A stretch of DNA of 37,712 nucleotides. Source: Gordonia sp. UBA7599. GTDB taxonomy: Bacteria > Actinomycetota > Actinomycetes > Mycobacteriales > Mycobacteriaceae. Shown here piece after piece: positions 23,988-32,235 of this stretch (position 1 is its first letter; each line of letters starts with the position of its first letter). The notes below the pieces were generated by a model that had not been told where the DNA came from, searched no databases, and was given only the letters and a program-made list of their open reading frames with translations. A program made the translations under genes and the position numbers. The stretch lies in assembly GCA_002477755.1 (NCBI GenBank), contig DLKD01000096.1:1-37712 (forward strand), written 5' to 3'.

Positions 23988-24596
23988 CTAGCGCGCCTTC
24001 GCCGCGGCGAGGATGCCGGCGCCCAGCGGGATCACGACCGGTAGGAATCGGTCGTCATCGGCGACGATGAGCGCGGCCTCTCGCACGGCATCGGCTACCG
24101 GGCCGGTGTGACCCGGGTCCAAAGCGCCCGCATGGTGCAGCACGACAACGCCGCCCGGGCGCAGGATCCGCACCGCGTCGGCGAGGTAACGCGGATGGTC
24201 GAGGACCTCGCCGTCGAGGAAGACGAGTTCGTATGACTCGTCGGCCAGTCGGGGAAGTACCTCGATGGGCGAGCCGTTGATCAAGCGGGTGCGCCCGAGA
24301 GGGACATCGGCCGCCGCGAACGCCTCGCGAGCGGCCTGCTGGTACTCCGGCTCCGGATCGATCGTCGTGAGCACGCCGTCGTCGGTCATCCCGGCCAGCA
24401 GCCACAGACCGGACACGCCGACCCCGGTGCCCACTTCGACGACCGCCTTGGCGCCGGCCACGCGGGCCAGGAGCGCGAGCAGCGCGCCTACCGCGGGCGA
24501 TGGGGTGGGCGCCCCCAATTCGTCGGCGCGGGCGCGCGCGCTGAGCAGGGCGTCGTCCTCGACGATCGCCGACTCGACGTAGCTGTAGTCAGTCAC
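23988..24596 (-). CDS. O-methyltransferase
   Basis: A 202-residue class I SAM-dependent methyltransferase of the caffeoyl-CoA/catechol type, matching Mtb Rv1220c, which lies next to sigE there too. Seen: VVEVGTGVGVSGLWLL (SAM loop), TTIDPEPEYQQAAREAF, INGSPIEVLPRL, LVFLDGEVLDHPRYLADA (metal/SAM region) and LRPGGVVVLHHAG. The acceptor is unknown. The GTG 24596 (VTDYSYVESAIV) has TACGCT with 7 bases between, so it appears leaderless; the frame runs 15 codons further upstream without a convincing start. Confidence 0.88.
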   Translation of the reverse strand: MTDYSYVESAIVEDDALLSARARADELGAPTPSPAVGALLALLARVAGAKAVVEVGTGVGVSGLWLLAGMTDDGVLTTIDPEPEYQQAAREAFAAADVPLGRTRLINGSPIEVLPRLADESYELVFLDGEVLDHPRYLADAVRILRPGGVVVLHHAGALDPGHTGPVADAVREAALIVADDDRFLPVVIPLGAGILAAAKAR

Positions 24597-24603
24597 GCTC
24601 AAA

Positions 24604-24609
24604 AGCGTA
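24604..24609 (-). promoter_or_regulatory. Candidate -10 box of the O-methyltransferase gene (leaderless start)
   Basis: TACGCT on the minus strand ends 7 bases before GTG 24596. Confidence 0.45.
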
Positions 24610-24715
24610 GGCCACCTGGGCGCCCGATCCTTAGACAACACTCAGGCCACTCATACGGGCACCACAATTCGGTCGGTAAAGGTAGACGAAAGATCGACTC
24701 CGACGGTGACTGTGC

Positions 24716-24743
24716 GGAATACGCGCTTGACGCCGCAGTGTTG
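24716..24743 (+). promoter_or_regulatory. ECF-type sigma promoter of sigE (GGAATA-N18-GTTG)
   Basis: GGAATA (24716-24721), 18 bases, then GTTG (24740-24743) fits the promoter class read by mycobacterial SigE and SigH. It predicts an mRNA start near 24750 and a leader of about 50 bases. The site suggests autoregulation of sigE or induction by a SigH-like factor. A TTGACG at 24727-24732 could belong to an overlapping housekeeping promoter. Confidence 0.6.
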
Positions 24744-24757
24744 AGTTGGATGACAAT

Positions 24758-24776
24758 CGACCGGTCAAACCGGTCG
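24758..24776 (+). promoter_or_regulatory. Perfect hairpin in the sigE leader
   Basis: CGACCGGT-caa-ACCGGTCG forms an 8-base-pair stem with a 3-base loop, starting within about 10 bases of the predicted 5' end and ending 22 bases before the ATG. As DNA it is also a symmetric operator candidate. Confidence 0.5.
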
Positions 24777-24798
24777 CCGAGAGGGGACGAGCGCCACC

Positions 24799-25413
24799 AT
24801 GATGACCCGGCCCGTCGAGAAGACCCCGGCCTTGCCGGGGCCCGTCGACGACCTCACCGGCACTGCGCGCTTCGACGCCACCGGCGACGTCGCGCTCATG
24901 CCGTCGTGGGAGGAGCTGGTCGCCGAGCACGCCGACCGGGTCTATCGCCTCGCCTATCGACTTTCGGGCAACCAGCACGATGCCGAAGACCTCACCCAGG
25001 AGACTTTCATCCGGGTGTTCCGCTCGCTCACCAGCTACAAGCCGGGCACGTTCGAGGGATGGCTGCACCGCATCACCACCAACCTGTTCCTCGACATGGT
25101 GCGCCGACGCGCGAAGATCCGCATGGAGGCGTTGCCCGAGGATCACGACCGTGTCCCCGGCGACAGCCCCGACCCGCAGCAGATCTACGCCGACGCGAAC
25201 CTCGACCCCGTACTGCAGGCCGCTCTGGACCGACTTGCGCCGGAATTCCGCGCCGCGGTGGTGCTGTGTGACATCGAAGGGCTGTCGTACGAGGAGATCG
25301 CCGCCACCCTCGACGTGAAGATGGGCACTGTGCGCAGTCGGATCCACCGTGGCCGCCAGAGCATTCGTGACTACCTCGTCGCCAATCGCGCCGAGTGTGC
25401 CACCGCACGCTGA
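24799..25413 (+). CDS. sigE: ECF RNA polymerase sigma factor SigE
   Basis: A 204-residue ECF sigma factor that controls surface- and envelope-stress genes in mycolata. Seen: region 2 (about 38-105) with [29 protein letters not shown] and [15 protein letters not shown]; region 4 (about 140-195) with [41 protein letters not shown] (named in pieces here: the helix-turn-helix is [20 protein letters not shown]). Followed by the anti-sigma gene rseA and htrA as in Mtb Rv1221-1223. Start ATG 24799 or 24802; GAGGGGA lies upstream. Its own promoter looks ECF-dependent. Confidence 0.94.
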   Translation: MMTRPVEKTPALPGPVDDLTGTARFDATGDVALMPSWEELVAEHADRVYRLAYRLSGNQHDAEDLTQETFIRVFRSLTSYKPGTFEGWLHRITTNLFLDMVRRRAKIRMEALPEDHDRVPGDSPDPQQIYADANLDPVLQAALDRLAPEFRAAVVLCDIEGLSYEEIAATLDVKMGTVRSRIHRGRQSIRDYLVANRAECATAR

Positions 25414-25501
25414 CCACGGATCGGGAACCGCGTCGCACGGGCAATCGTTGTAGCGTCGGATAAGCTGGTCTGAGCAGGTGGCGCAACACGGAGGAGCGGT
25501 G

Positions 25502-25900
25502 GTGGACTTTCTCGATTCGGGTCGGTGGACGCCGACATCGCCGACGGTGCGCCCCAACGCCGACTACCGCAAGCCCGGTACGCTTGGCGGCCGGCCGTTC
25601 GCCTCCACCGAACACCTCTCGCCCGAAGCTGTTGCCGCCTACGCCGACGGCGAGCTGGGCGCCACTGCGGTCTCCCGCGCCGACGCCCACCTGAATCTGT
25701 GTCCCACCTGCACCGCTGCGGTTGAATCGCAGAAGGCGGCCCGGGCCGCGCTGCGCGCCGATGGAGCCGGCATCACCGCGCCGTTGGGCCTTCTCGGCCA
25801 GCTGTCGCAGATTCCCACCAGCGAGTTCGATGTCCAACAATTCGTGTCGCGCGGTGAGGGTTCGCCGCGCCCACGAGGATTCTTCCGACGAGGCCGTTAG
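25502..25900 (+). CDS. rseA: Zinc-binding anti-sigma factor RseA
   Basis: A 132-residue soluble anti-sigma factor. Seen: HLSPEAVAAYADGELG (residues 38-53), typical of the anti-sigma fold, and the zinc motif HLNLCPTC with His63, Cys67 and Cys70 (HxxxCxxC), which may respond to thiol oxidation. No membrane segment. GTG 25502 has GGAGG 7 bases upstream; GTG 25499 is too close to it. An 88-base gap after sigE carries a TAAGCT (25461-25466) that could give a separate transcript, which would let anti-sigma levels be set independently (weak). It overlaps htrA by one base (TAGTG). Confidence 0.88.
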   Translation: MDFLDSGRWTPTSPTVRPNADYRKPGTLGGRPFASTEHLSPEAVAAYADGELGATAVSRADAHLNLCPTCTAAVESQKAARAALRADGAGITAPLGLLGQLSQIPTSEFDVQQFVSRGEGSPRPRGFFRRGR

Positions 25901-27393
25901 TGACCAACGACAATTGGGCCGCCCAGCGCGTGATCCCTCCGCGCGCACCGGTACCCACGGCTCCTCGCCACGCCCCGGTCTCCCCGGCCACCACCGCGGT
26001 GTTCGGTCGGCCCGACGGCGTCGACGGCTCATTCGACTCCGAGGCGAGTGCCAAGGCGGCCACGGCCGGGCGCGCCCAGCCGACCGTCGCGGCCCCCGAC
26101 CCGGTCCTCGCGGAGGCGTTCAGCCGCCCGTCCGGATCGACTGAGACGCTCGCACGCGATCCCGACGCCCGCTACGGCGAGGTCGAGGTGGCGGCCGAGC
26201 CCGTCGACCCCTGGCGCGATCCGGCCAGCCCAGCCCATCTGTCGGCCCCCGCCAAGTCGCGTCCCGACGCAGTCGATCCGGTCGACCCCGGCCCGAAGCT
26301 CGGAGTGCGCGAGGTGCTCTTGGGCCACCGGATCTCGTGGCAGGCACTGTTGAGCCTGTCGGCGCTCGCGGTAACCATCGGCCTGCTCGGTGCCCTGGTG
26401 GGCGCGTTCTTCGCCGGTGACGACAATTCGTCCCGCGGCCAGACGGTCACGCTGCCGGCCGACTCCGGCAAGGGCGGCGATGAACCGCGGTCGATGGTCG
26501 CGCGGGTGGTGCGTGCCGTGGAGAAGGCCGTCGTGGCGATCGACGTGCGCACGACGGGCTCCTCGAGCACCGGTTCGGGTGTGATCATCGACAAGGCCGG
26601 CTACATCGTCACCAACAACCACGTGGTGGCGATGGCCGCCGAGGACAAGACGGCGACGACCGAGGTCGTGTTCTACGACCGCACCCGGGTCCCGGCTAAA
26701 ATCGTCGGACGCGACCCGAAGAGCGACCTCGCCGTCGTCAAGGTCGACAACGTCGCAAACATCACCGTCGCCACGTTGGGCGACTCGGACAAGGTGCAGA
26801 TCGGCGAGAACGTCGTGGCCTTCGGCTCGCCACTCGGGTTGGACCGAACGGTGACCAGTGGAATCGTCAGCGCGGTTAACCGCGCTCTGGCACTGCCGCC
26901 GGGAAACGACTCTGACACTGACGCGGTGATCGACGCCATCCAGACCGACGCCGCGATCAACCCCGGCAACTCCGGTGGCCCGCTCGTCGACTCGCAGGCG
27001 CGAGTCATCGGCATCAACTCGATGATCCAGACGACCAGCGGCGGCTCGATGGGCCTCGGGTTCGCGATCCCGATCAATCAGGTCCGGCCGATTGCGCAGA
27101 CGATCATCGCGCACGGCAAGGTGGTCCACCCGTCGATCGGGCTCACCGCCACGTCCGTCCGCAACCAGAAGGTCCTCGGCGCCCGGGTCGCCAACGTGGT
27201 CGCCGGGAGCCCGGCCGAGAGAGCACAGATCCGCGAGGGCGACGTGATCACGAAGTTCAACGGCCGGCCGATCGAGTCGTCGGATGAACTGTCGGTGGCG
27301 GTCCGCGGTACGAAGATCGGCGAGAAGGTCGATTTCACCTACTGGCGCGACGGACGGACCTTCACCGGCTCGATCGTCCCCGACGGCGACTAG
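25900..27393 (+). CDS. htrA: HtrA-family membrane serine protease with PDZ domain
   Basis: A 497-residue envelope quality-control protease. Seen: a long proline- and alanine-rich cytoplasmic head (1-145), one membrane helix (about 147-170), then a trypsin-like domain with the intact triad His241 (NNHVV), Asp276 (KSDLAVVKV) and Ser358 (NPGNSGGPL), and a PDZ domain (about 395-490) with [20 protein letters not shown]. The GTG start at 25900 overlaps the rseA stop. In the Mtb equivalent (Rv1223) the protease belongs to the SigE regulon; the same operon order suggests that here too. Confidence 0.93.
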   Translation: MTNDNWAAQRVIPPRAPVPTAPRHAPVSPATTAVFGRPDGVDGSFDSEASAKAATAGRAQPTVAAPDPVLAEAFSRPSGSTETLARDPDARYGEVEVAAEPVDPWRDPASPAHLSAPAKSRPDAVDPVDPGPKLGVREVLLGHRISWQALLSLSALAVTIGLLGALVGAFFAGDDNSSRGQTVTLPADSGKGGDEPRSMVARVVRAVEKAVVAIDVRTTGSSSTGSGVIIDKAGYIVTNNHVVAMAAEDKTATTEVVFYDRTRVPAKIVGRDPKSDLAVVKVDNVANITVATLGDSDKVQIGENVVAFGSPLGLDRTVTSGIVSAVNRALALPPGNDSDTDAVIDAIQTDAAINPGNSGGPLVDSQARVIGINSMIQTTSGGSMGLGFAIPINQVRPIAQTIIAHGKVVHPSIGLTATSVRNQKVLGARVANVVAGSPAERAQIREGDVITKFNGRPIESSDELSVAVRGTKIGEKVDFTYWRDGRTFTGSIVPDGD

Positions 27394-27404
27394 GACATAG
27401 ACCC

Positions 27405-27860
27405 GTGTTCGCCAATCTCGGCTGGGGCGAGATTCTGATCCTCATCGCCGCGGGGCTCATCATCCTCGGCCCCGAGCGGTTGCCGGGGGCGATCTCGTCG
27501 TCGCTGAGCTGGTTCCGCAAAGCGCGTGACTACGTGACCGGTGCGACGGCCGACCTTCGCAAGGAACTGGGACCGGAGTTCGACGACCTGCGCGAACCGC
27601 TACAGCAGCTAAACGAACTGCGATCGACCAGTCCGCGGGCGTTGGTCACCAAGCACCTGCTGGGCGGTGACGACTCGCTGCTGGACCCCAAGACTTACAC
27701 CGATCTGGCGGATGAGGGCGAGCGGTCCACGCCTGGGACGGCCCAGGATGGGACGGGCCGCGTCGACAGAGGTGACGACGCCGGGGAATCCGCCGATACG
27801 ACGGCGGGGGAGCGCACCACCGGCGCGCATCACAGTGCCGCTGACTGGGAAGCCACGTAG
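27405..27860 (+). CDS. tatB: Sec-independent protein translocase TatB
   Basis: A 151-residue Tat component that binds twin-arginine signal peptides with TatC. Seen: a single N-terminal helix [21 protein letters not shown] (about residues 7-27, with the conserved Glu and the GPERLP hinge), an amphipathic helix (about 32-55), and an acidic, flexible tail. The GTG 27405 follows htrA by 11 bases, as in Mtb Rv1223-Rv1224. Convergent with mrp, 33 bases between, no clear hairpin there. Confidence 0.92.
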   Translation: MFANLGWGEILILIAAGLIILGPERLPGAISSSLSWFRKARDYVTGATADLRKELGPEFDDLREPLQQLNELRSTSPRALVTKHLLGGDDSLLDPKTYTDLADEGERSTPGTAQDGTGRVDRGDDAGESADTTAGERTTGAHHSAADWEAT

Positions 27861-27893
27861 ACCGGACGCGCCCGCAGTCGCCGGGGAGACGAC

Positions 27894-29036
27894 TCAGTTG
27901 CGTCGTGCGGTGTCGATGCCCAGGCTCATCCCGGCCAGTCCGCGCCGCTGTACGGCCAGCTTGTCGGCAATCGCGCCCAACGCCGCACCGGCCGGCGACT
28001 CGGGCGCCGACAGCACGACGGGCACACCGGCGTCGCCGCCCTCACGCACCGACGTCTCCAACGGTACCTGGCCGAGCAGCGGGACCGTCGCGCCGATCAT
28101 CCGGCTGAGCCGCTGCGCCACCTGCTCGCCGCCACCTTCGCCGAACGGCGTCATGCGTGACCCGTCGGGCAGTTCGAGCCACGACATGTTCTCCACGACG
28201 CCGAGGACCTTCTGCCGCGTCTGCAGTGCGATGGCGCCGGCTCGCTCGGCAACCTCGGCCGCCGCCTGCTGCGGCGTGGTGACGACGAGGATCTCCGCGC
28301 CCGGGATGAGTTGGGCGATGGAGATTGCCACGTCGCCGGTACCGGGAGGCAGGTCGAGTAGCAGTACGTCCAGGTCGCCCCAGTAGACGTCGGCGAGGAA
28401 CTGCTGCAGCGCCCGGTGCAGCATCGGACCGCGCCACGTGACCGGTGTGTTCCCGTCGGTGAACTGTCCGATCGAGATGAACTTCACCCCGTGGGCGATC
28501 GGGGGCATGATCATCTGCTCGACCTGGGTCGGCTTGGCGTCGTTGCCCAGCATCCGGGGGACTGAGTGCCCGTAGATATCGGCGTCGAGGACGCCCACTG
28601 ACAGCCCGCGCCGGGCCAGGGCGGCGGCGAGGTTGACGGTGACGCTCGATTTGCCGACACCGCCCTTGCCGGAGGCGACCGCGTACACGCGGGTCAGTGA
28701 TCCGGGCTGGGCAAACGGGATGACCGGTTCGGCTCGGTCGCCGCGCAGCTTCTTGCGCAGTGCGGTGCGCTGCTCGTCGTCCATCACGTCGAGGCGCACG
28801 TCGATGGCGCCCACGCCGGGCACATCGGCAAGTGCCCGCTGCACCCGCTCGCTGATCTCGTTGCGCATCGGACAGCCCGACGTCGTCAGGTAAACGACGA
28901 CCTCGACGGCGCCGGCGGCGCCGATGGAAATCGACTTGACCATGCCGAGATCGGTGATGGGTTTGCCGATCTCGGGGTCGTCGACTTTGCTCAGCGCGGC
29001 CCGGATGGCGGCTTCAGATGGGGCTGTGGCGTTCAT
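27894..29036 (-). CDS. mrp: Mrp/ApbC-family ATPase (iron-sulfur carrier)
   Basis: A 380-residue P-loop ATPase. Residues 1-85 are a MIP18/DUF59 domain with Cys55 in TTSGCPM. The ATPase domain has a deviant Walker A, GKGGVGKSS (123-131), DADIYGHSVPRML, LLDLPPGTGD, and VVTTPQQAA. Mrp proteins carry Fe-S clusters to targets. Odd point: where many relatives have CxxC after ENMS, this one reads ENMSWLELPDGSRM with no cysteine, so the usual cluster ligands at the dimer interface are absent. It matches Mtb Rv1229c in position. TAAGCT lies 8 bases before the ATG at 29036. Confidence 0.92.
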   Translation of the reverse strand: MNATAPSEAAIRAALSKVDDPEIGKPITDLGMVKSISIGAAGAVEVVVYLTTSGCPMRNEISERVQRALADVPGVGAIDVRLDVMDDEQRTALRKKLRGDRAEPVIPFAQPGSLTRVYAVASGKGGVGKSSVTVNLAAALARRGLSVGVLDADIYGHSVPRMLGNDAKPTQVEQMIMPPIAHGVKFISIGQFTDGNTPVTWRGPMLHRALQQFLADVYWGDLDVLLLDLPPGTGDVAISIAQLIPGAEILVVTTPQQAAAEVAERAGAIALQTRQKVLGVVENMSWLELPDGSRMTPFGEGGGEQVAQRLSRMIGATVPLLGQVPLETSVREGGDAGVPVVLSAPESPAGAALGAIADKLAVQRRGLAGMSLGIDTARRN

Positions 29037-29044
29037 CGGGATTC

Positions 29045-29050
29045 AGCTTA
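29045..29050 (-). promoter_or_regulatory. Candidate -10 box of mrp (near-leaderless start)
   Basis: TAAGCT on the minus strand with 8 bases before ATG 29036. Confidence 0.4.
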
Positions 29051-29079
29051 GTCGCGCCCGGCGAAGCCGTTTCCGACGG

Positions 29080-30291
29080 TCAGCGAAGAGGTGCCGTGCG
29101 CGCCGACGACGGCGCTGCCCCACCGGGCTTGGCGGCCGCACCGGGCTTGGTGGCAGTGCCGGGTTTCGGGGCGCCGGGCTTGGGGGCGCCGGGCTTCGGG
29201 GCCTGACCCGCCTTCGGCTGCTGGTCCGCCCCGGCGGGCGGCTTCGGCGCAGCCGGAGCGCGCTTGGGACCGCCGAGCTCAGGTGGCAAGCACACGATGA
29301 AGCAGTTTTCCTTCTTCTGCTTCGGTTGGCCGCCGGGCTGCTCGGTCTTGGGCTCGGCCCCGGGCGCATTCGCATCGCCAGGCTTGTCGTCGCCGGGCTT
29401 CTTGGGGTCCTTCTTGTTCTTGTCTTTGTCCTTGTCCTTCTCGGCGTCGACCGGCGTCGCGTGCATGTCGGGGATGCCCTGGGTGGGCATCACACCGGTC
29501 GAGTACGCGCCGGCCCAGGCCAGGACGTTGGTGACATAGGCCATCGAGTGGTTGTAGCGGAACACTGCGGCGACCGCGTTGTTGCCGGCCATGATGTCGT
29601 TGACCCCGGCGCACAGGTAGCGGCCCGCGGAGTACGTGGCGTCGAAGACGTTCTGCGGATCGGCCTTGCCGTCACCGTTCGCGTCGGATCCCCACGAAGC
29701 CCAGGTGCTGGGGATGAACTGCATCGGGCCCATGGCCCGTGCGCCGTTGCCCTGCGCATCGAGGATGACGGCGTTGCCCGCCAGCGTCCCGTCGAGGGAG
29801 GGGCCCAGGATCGCCGAACGCGTGTTTCCGTACTCGTCGACGTTGCCGTTGCCCGCGTGGCCGGATTCGATTCGACCGATGCCTGCGAGCAGGAACCACG
29901 GCAGTTTGCAATTGGGCGTCTCCGCGCCGACCCGGGTCGCCGCCAGCTTGTAGGCCTGCAGCACGACCCCGGGGATGCCGAGCGGACCCGACGGGATGCC
30001 CGCCGCGATCCGGAACTGGGGAGCGATCATCGGGTTGCCGACTGGCTTGGGCGGTGCGAACCAGGCGGCCGTGTTGTATTCAGCGGGCGCGATGCCCACC
30101 ACCTGCGTAACGCTGGCCGCCTCGTCGGCAACGGGAGTCCCGCTCTGGCCGAGGATCGTGCTCGACGAGGCCGAGCCCAGCACCATCGCCCCCAGGACGG
30201 TCGTGCCCACGCCCGCGGTCAGCACGCGGCCGACGGCACGGCGCGGGCGCGTCGGCCCTTGCGCGCGTCGCCAAAACGCGATGCCACTCAT
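29080..30291 (-). CDS. Membrane-anchored lytic murein transglycosylase (SLT-type)
   Basis: A 403-residue exported peptidoglycan-cleaving protein. Seen: a basic start and hydrophobic stretch (about 20-45) acting as signal or anchor; a transglycosylase domain with catalytic Glu142 in GIGRIESGHAG, AMGPMQFIPSTWASWG (about 186-201), DPQNVFDATYSAGRYLCAG, and AVFRYNHSMAYV. After about 275 comes a lysine/aspartate stretch (KDKDKDKNKKDPKK) and a proline-rich wall-spanning tail with repeated KPGAP units. It corresponds to Mtb Rv1230c. ATG 30291 has GGTGAGG 6 bases upstream; GTG 30303 is the alternative. Confidence 0.88.
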   Translation of the reverse strand: MSGIAFWRRAQGPTRPRRAVGRVLTAGVGTTVLGAMVLGSASSSTILGQSGTPVADEAASVTQVVGIAPAEYNTAAWFAPPKPVGNPMIAPQFRIAAGIPSGPLGIPGVVLQAYKLAATRVGAETPNCKLPWFLLAGIGRIESGHAGNGNVDEYGNTRSAILGPSLDGTLAGNAVILDAQGNGARAMGPMQFIPSTWASWGSDANGDGKADPQNVFDATYSAGRYLCAGVNDIMAGNNAVAAVFRYNHSMAYVTNVLAWAGAYSTGVMPTQGIPDMHATPVDAEKDKDKDKNKKDPKKPGDDKPGDANAPGAEPKTEQPGGQPKQKKENCFIVCLPPELGGPKRAPAAPKPPAGADQQPKAGQAPKPGAPKPGAPKPGTATKPGAAAKPGGAAPSSARTAPLR

Positions 30292-30315
30292 GTGAAACCT
30301 CACCCCGTTGTGACC

Positions 30316-30360
30316 GCCGGTCCCCGAACCGGCGAGTGTCCCATATCACCTGACAGCATA
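30316..30360 (-). promoter_or_regulatory. Promoter and hairpin leader of the transglycosylase gene
   Basis: On the minus strand TATGCT (30360-30355) is a good -10 box, giving a leader of about 57 bases. Within it, GCCGGT and ACCGGC (30316-30321 and 30328-30333) form a perfect 6-pair stem with a 6-base loop just before the ribosome-binding site. Upstream, CCCGA-N3-TCGGG (30375-30387) is a further small repeat. Confidence 0.4.
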
Positions 30361-30399
30361 GCGAAACCCCGAAACCCGATACTCGGGAACCCTCGATTC

Positions 30400-30417
30400 T
30401 GATCACACTGGTGATCA
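30400..30417. terminator. Perfect inverted repeat after the DUF1003 gene
   Basis: TGATCAC-actg-GTGATCA begins 6 bases after the DUF1003 stop (30424). It could end that operon's transcript, though no T tract follows, or act as an operator for the transglycosylase gene some 40 bases downstream. Confidence 0.4.
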
Positions 30418-30423
30418 CGAGCC

Positions 30424-30927
30424 TCAGTCGTGTGCCTCGTCGTCGCGCTGCGCCAGCCGTTCGACGAGATCGTCGAGGAGGTCATCGAGCTCTTTGCGAA
30501 GGTAGTCGCGAGTGACCGTGTCGCCGACTGCGAGTCGGACCGCGGCGAGTTCGCGGGCGAGGAACTCGGTGTCGGCCTTGGTCTCGGCGGACCGTCGGCG
30601 GTCTTCCTCCAGGGCGACCCGGTCACGGTTCTCCTGGCGGTTCTGGGCCAGCAGGATCAGCGGCGCCGCGTAGGCGGCCTGGGTCGAGAAGGCCAGGTTG
30701 AGCAGGATGAACGGATACGGGTCCCAGTGGTGGATGAAGCTGAGCAAGTTCAGCACGATCCACACGACGACGATGACCGTCTGGATCGCCAGGTACCGTC
30801 CGGTGCCCAGGAACCGGGCCAGCCGTTCGCTGTACACGCCGACGACGTCGGCATCCATCGTGAAGACCGGTGGACGCCGCCGATCCGACGGCTGATCGAG
30901 CCGTCGCCCGCCCTTGCGAGTGCTCAT
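30424..30927 (-). CDS. DUF1003 membrane protein
   Basis: A 167-residue protein of the DUF1003 family. Seen: a basic cytoplasmic start, VYSERLARFLGTGRYLAIQT, two membrane helices (about 45-64 and 72-94) joined by HHWDPYP, the family stretch FILLNLAFSTQAAYAAPLIL followed by AQNRQENRDR, and a long charged C-terminal helix (about 98-167), probably coiled coil. It corresponds to Mtb Rv1231c. AGGAGG precedes ATG 30927, which overlaps the stop of the PRC/CBS gene, so the two are made together. Confidence 0.85.
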   Translation of the reverse strand: MSTRKGGRRLDQPSDRRRPPVFTMDADVVGVYSERLARFLGTGRYLAIQTVIVVVWIVLNLLSFIHHWDPYPFILLNLAFSTQAAYAAPLILLAQNRQENRDRVALEEDRRRSAETKADTEFLARELAAVRLAVGDTVTRDYLRKELDDLLDDLVERLAQRDDEAHD

Positions 30928-32228
30928 CGGTCTCCTCCTGCCGCCAGATCGAGCGGAGCCTGCGATTCCGGCTCCGTCTCGCGCCAGTCGTCGGGCAGGA
31001 TCTCGTCGAGGAGGTCGTCGACGGCCACCGCGCCCAACAGGTGTCCGTCCTCGTCCACGACGGGGCCGCACACGAGGTTGTAGGTGGCGAAATAGCGGGT
31101 CACGGTCTCGACCGAGTCCTCTGGGCGCAGGTGGCCCAGATCGGTATCCAGCAGGTCGCCGACGAGGGTGGCCGGTGGGTTGCGCAGCAGCACCTGCAGG
31201 TGCGCGCAACCGAGGTACTTGCCGGTCGGCGTCTGGGTGGGCGGCCGGACGACGAACAGGATGCTCGCCGCGGCGGGGGTGACCTTCGGGTCGCGTGCCC
31301 GGGCCAACGCCTCGGAGACGGTCGTCGCGGCGGTGACGACGAGCGGCTCAGGGGTCATCATGCCGCCGGCAGTGTCGGGGGAGTGCGTCAACAGTCGCCG
31401 CACCGGCTCGGATTCCTCGGGGTCCATCAGCGACAGCAACCGCTCGGCCTCGCCGGGTGCCATTTCGCCGACGAGGTCGGCGACGTCGTCGGGCTCCATG
31501 GCGCCGAGCACGTTGCGGGCGCGGCCGGTGCCCATCACGGCGATCAGTGACTGCGCATCGTCGCTGGGTAGCTCTTCGAGGATGTCGGCGAGCCGCTCGG
31601 TGTGCAGCGCCGCGGCGATCTCCTCGCGGCGCTTGGGTGGCAGTTCGCGCAGCACGTTGGCGGCGTCGGCCGCGCGCATCCCGTCGAGTTGGAGTAGGAC
31701 CGCCGCGACCGCCTGCCCGGGCAGGTTGAGCGAGGTCTGGGTCAACCCCCGCACATGACCCCACTCGACGACGTGGATTTCGCCGCGGCGGCCCAACCGC
31801 AGGCGATTGGCGCGCACGGCCACGCGCGTCACCAACCAGTCGCGCGTCCGGCCCCGCTCGATCCCGAGGTCGACAACGGTGAGGTCCTCGTCGTGTAACT
31901 GGGCCAGATCAGGATCGGTGACGCGCACCGAGGTGTCGAGAACCTGCCCGACGGCCAGCGCCTCACCCGGGCGCAGATGCATCCGGCGAAGGCTCACCGT
32001 TCCGGTGGACAGTGTGACCTTGTGCGGGTCGATGGCGGTCACCCGGAGGATGGGGACGAAGATCCGGCGTCGCGTCGTCAGCTCGACGGCGAGTCCGAGC
32101 ACCCGCGGCGGCAACCCGGACAGGCGGATCGAGATCACGACATCACGGACGCGCCCGATCGATTCGCCGTCGGGGCCAAGAACGGCGAGTCCTACTAGTC
32201 TTGCCACAAAGACCTTGCTCACCGACAT
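30924..32228 (-). CDS. PRC-barrel / MgtE-N / CBS domain protein
   Basis: A 434-residue soluble protein. Seen in order: a PRC-barrel-like domain (about 8-85, GLAVLGPDGESIGRVRDVV), a linker region, an MgtE intracellular N domain (about 165-285) with repeated LRELPPKRREEIAAAL, LADILEELPSDDAQSLI and LGAMEPDDVADLVGEM units, and two CBS domains (about 295-415). In MgtE magnesium channels these parts form the magnesium sensor, but the membrane channel is absent here. It matches Mtb Rv1232c. The ATG 32228 has TACGCT with 7 bases between. It is coupled to the DUF1003 membrane protein. Confidence 0.88.
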   Translation of the reverse strand: MSVSKVFVARLVGLAVLGPDGESIGRVRDVVISIRLSGLPPRVLGLAVELTTRRRIFVPILRVTAIDPHKVTLSTGTVSLRRMHLRPGEALAVGQVLDTSVRVTDPDLAQLHDEDLTVVDLGIERGRTRDWLVTRVAVRANRLRLGRRGEIHVVEWGHVRGLTQTSLNLPGQAVAAVLLQLDGMRAADAANVLRELPPKRREEIAAALHTERLADILEELPSDDAQSLIAVMGTGRARNVLGAMEPDDVADLVGEMAPGEAERLLSLMDPEESEPVRRLLTHSPDTAGGMMTPEPLVVTAATTVSEALARARDPKVTPAAASILFVVRPPTQTPTGKYLGCAHLQVLLRNPPATLVGDLLDTDLGHLRPEDSVETVTRYFATYNLVCGPVVDEDGHLLGAVAVDDLLDEILPDDWRETEPESQAPLDLAAGGDR

Positions 32229-32235
32229 ACGTGCC

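Noticed and set aside
23965-23993. Short direct repeat ACTCCTAGC, twice, between manB and the methyltransferase gene
   Set aside because: Nine bases, two copies, one covering the end of the methyltransferase gene; too little to call.
30306-30314. MtrA-like box (GTCACAACG on the minus strand)
   Set aside because: Single copy, and it lies between the leader hairpin and the ribosome-binding site, an unlikely place for an activator.
30292-30360. c-di-AMP (ydaO) riboswitch before the transglycosylase gene
   Set aside because: The leader is only about 57 bases from the predicted start, far shorter than that class, and lacks its conserved blocks as I recall them.
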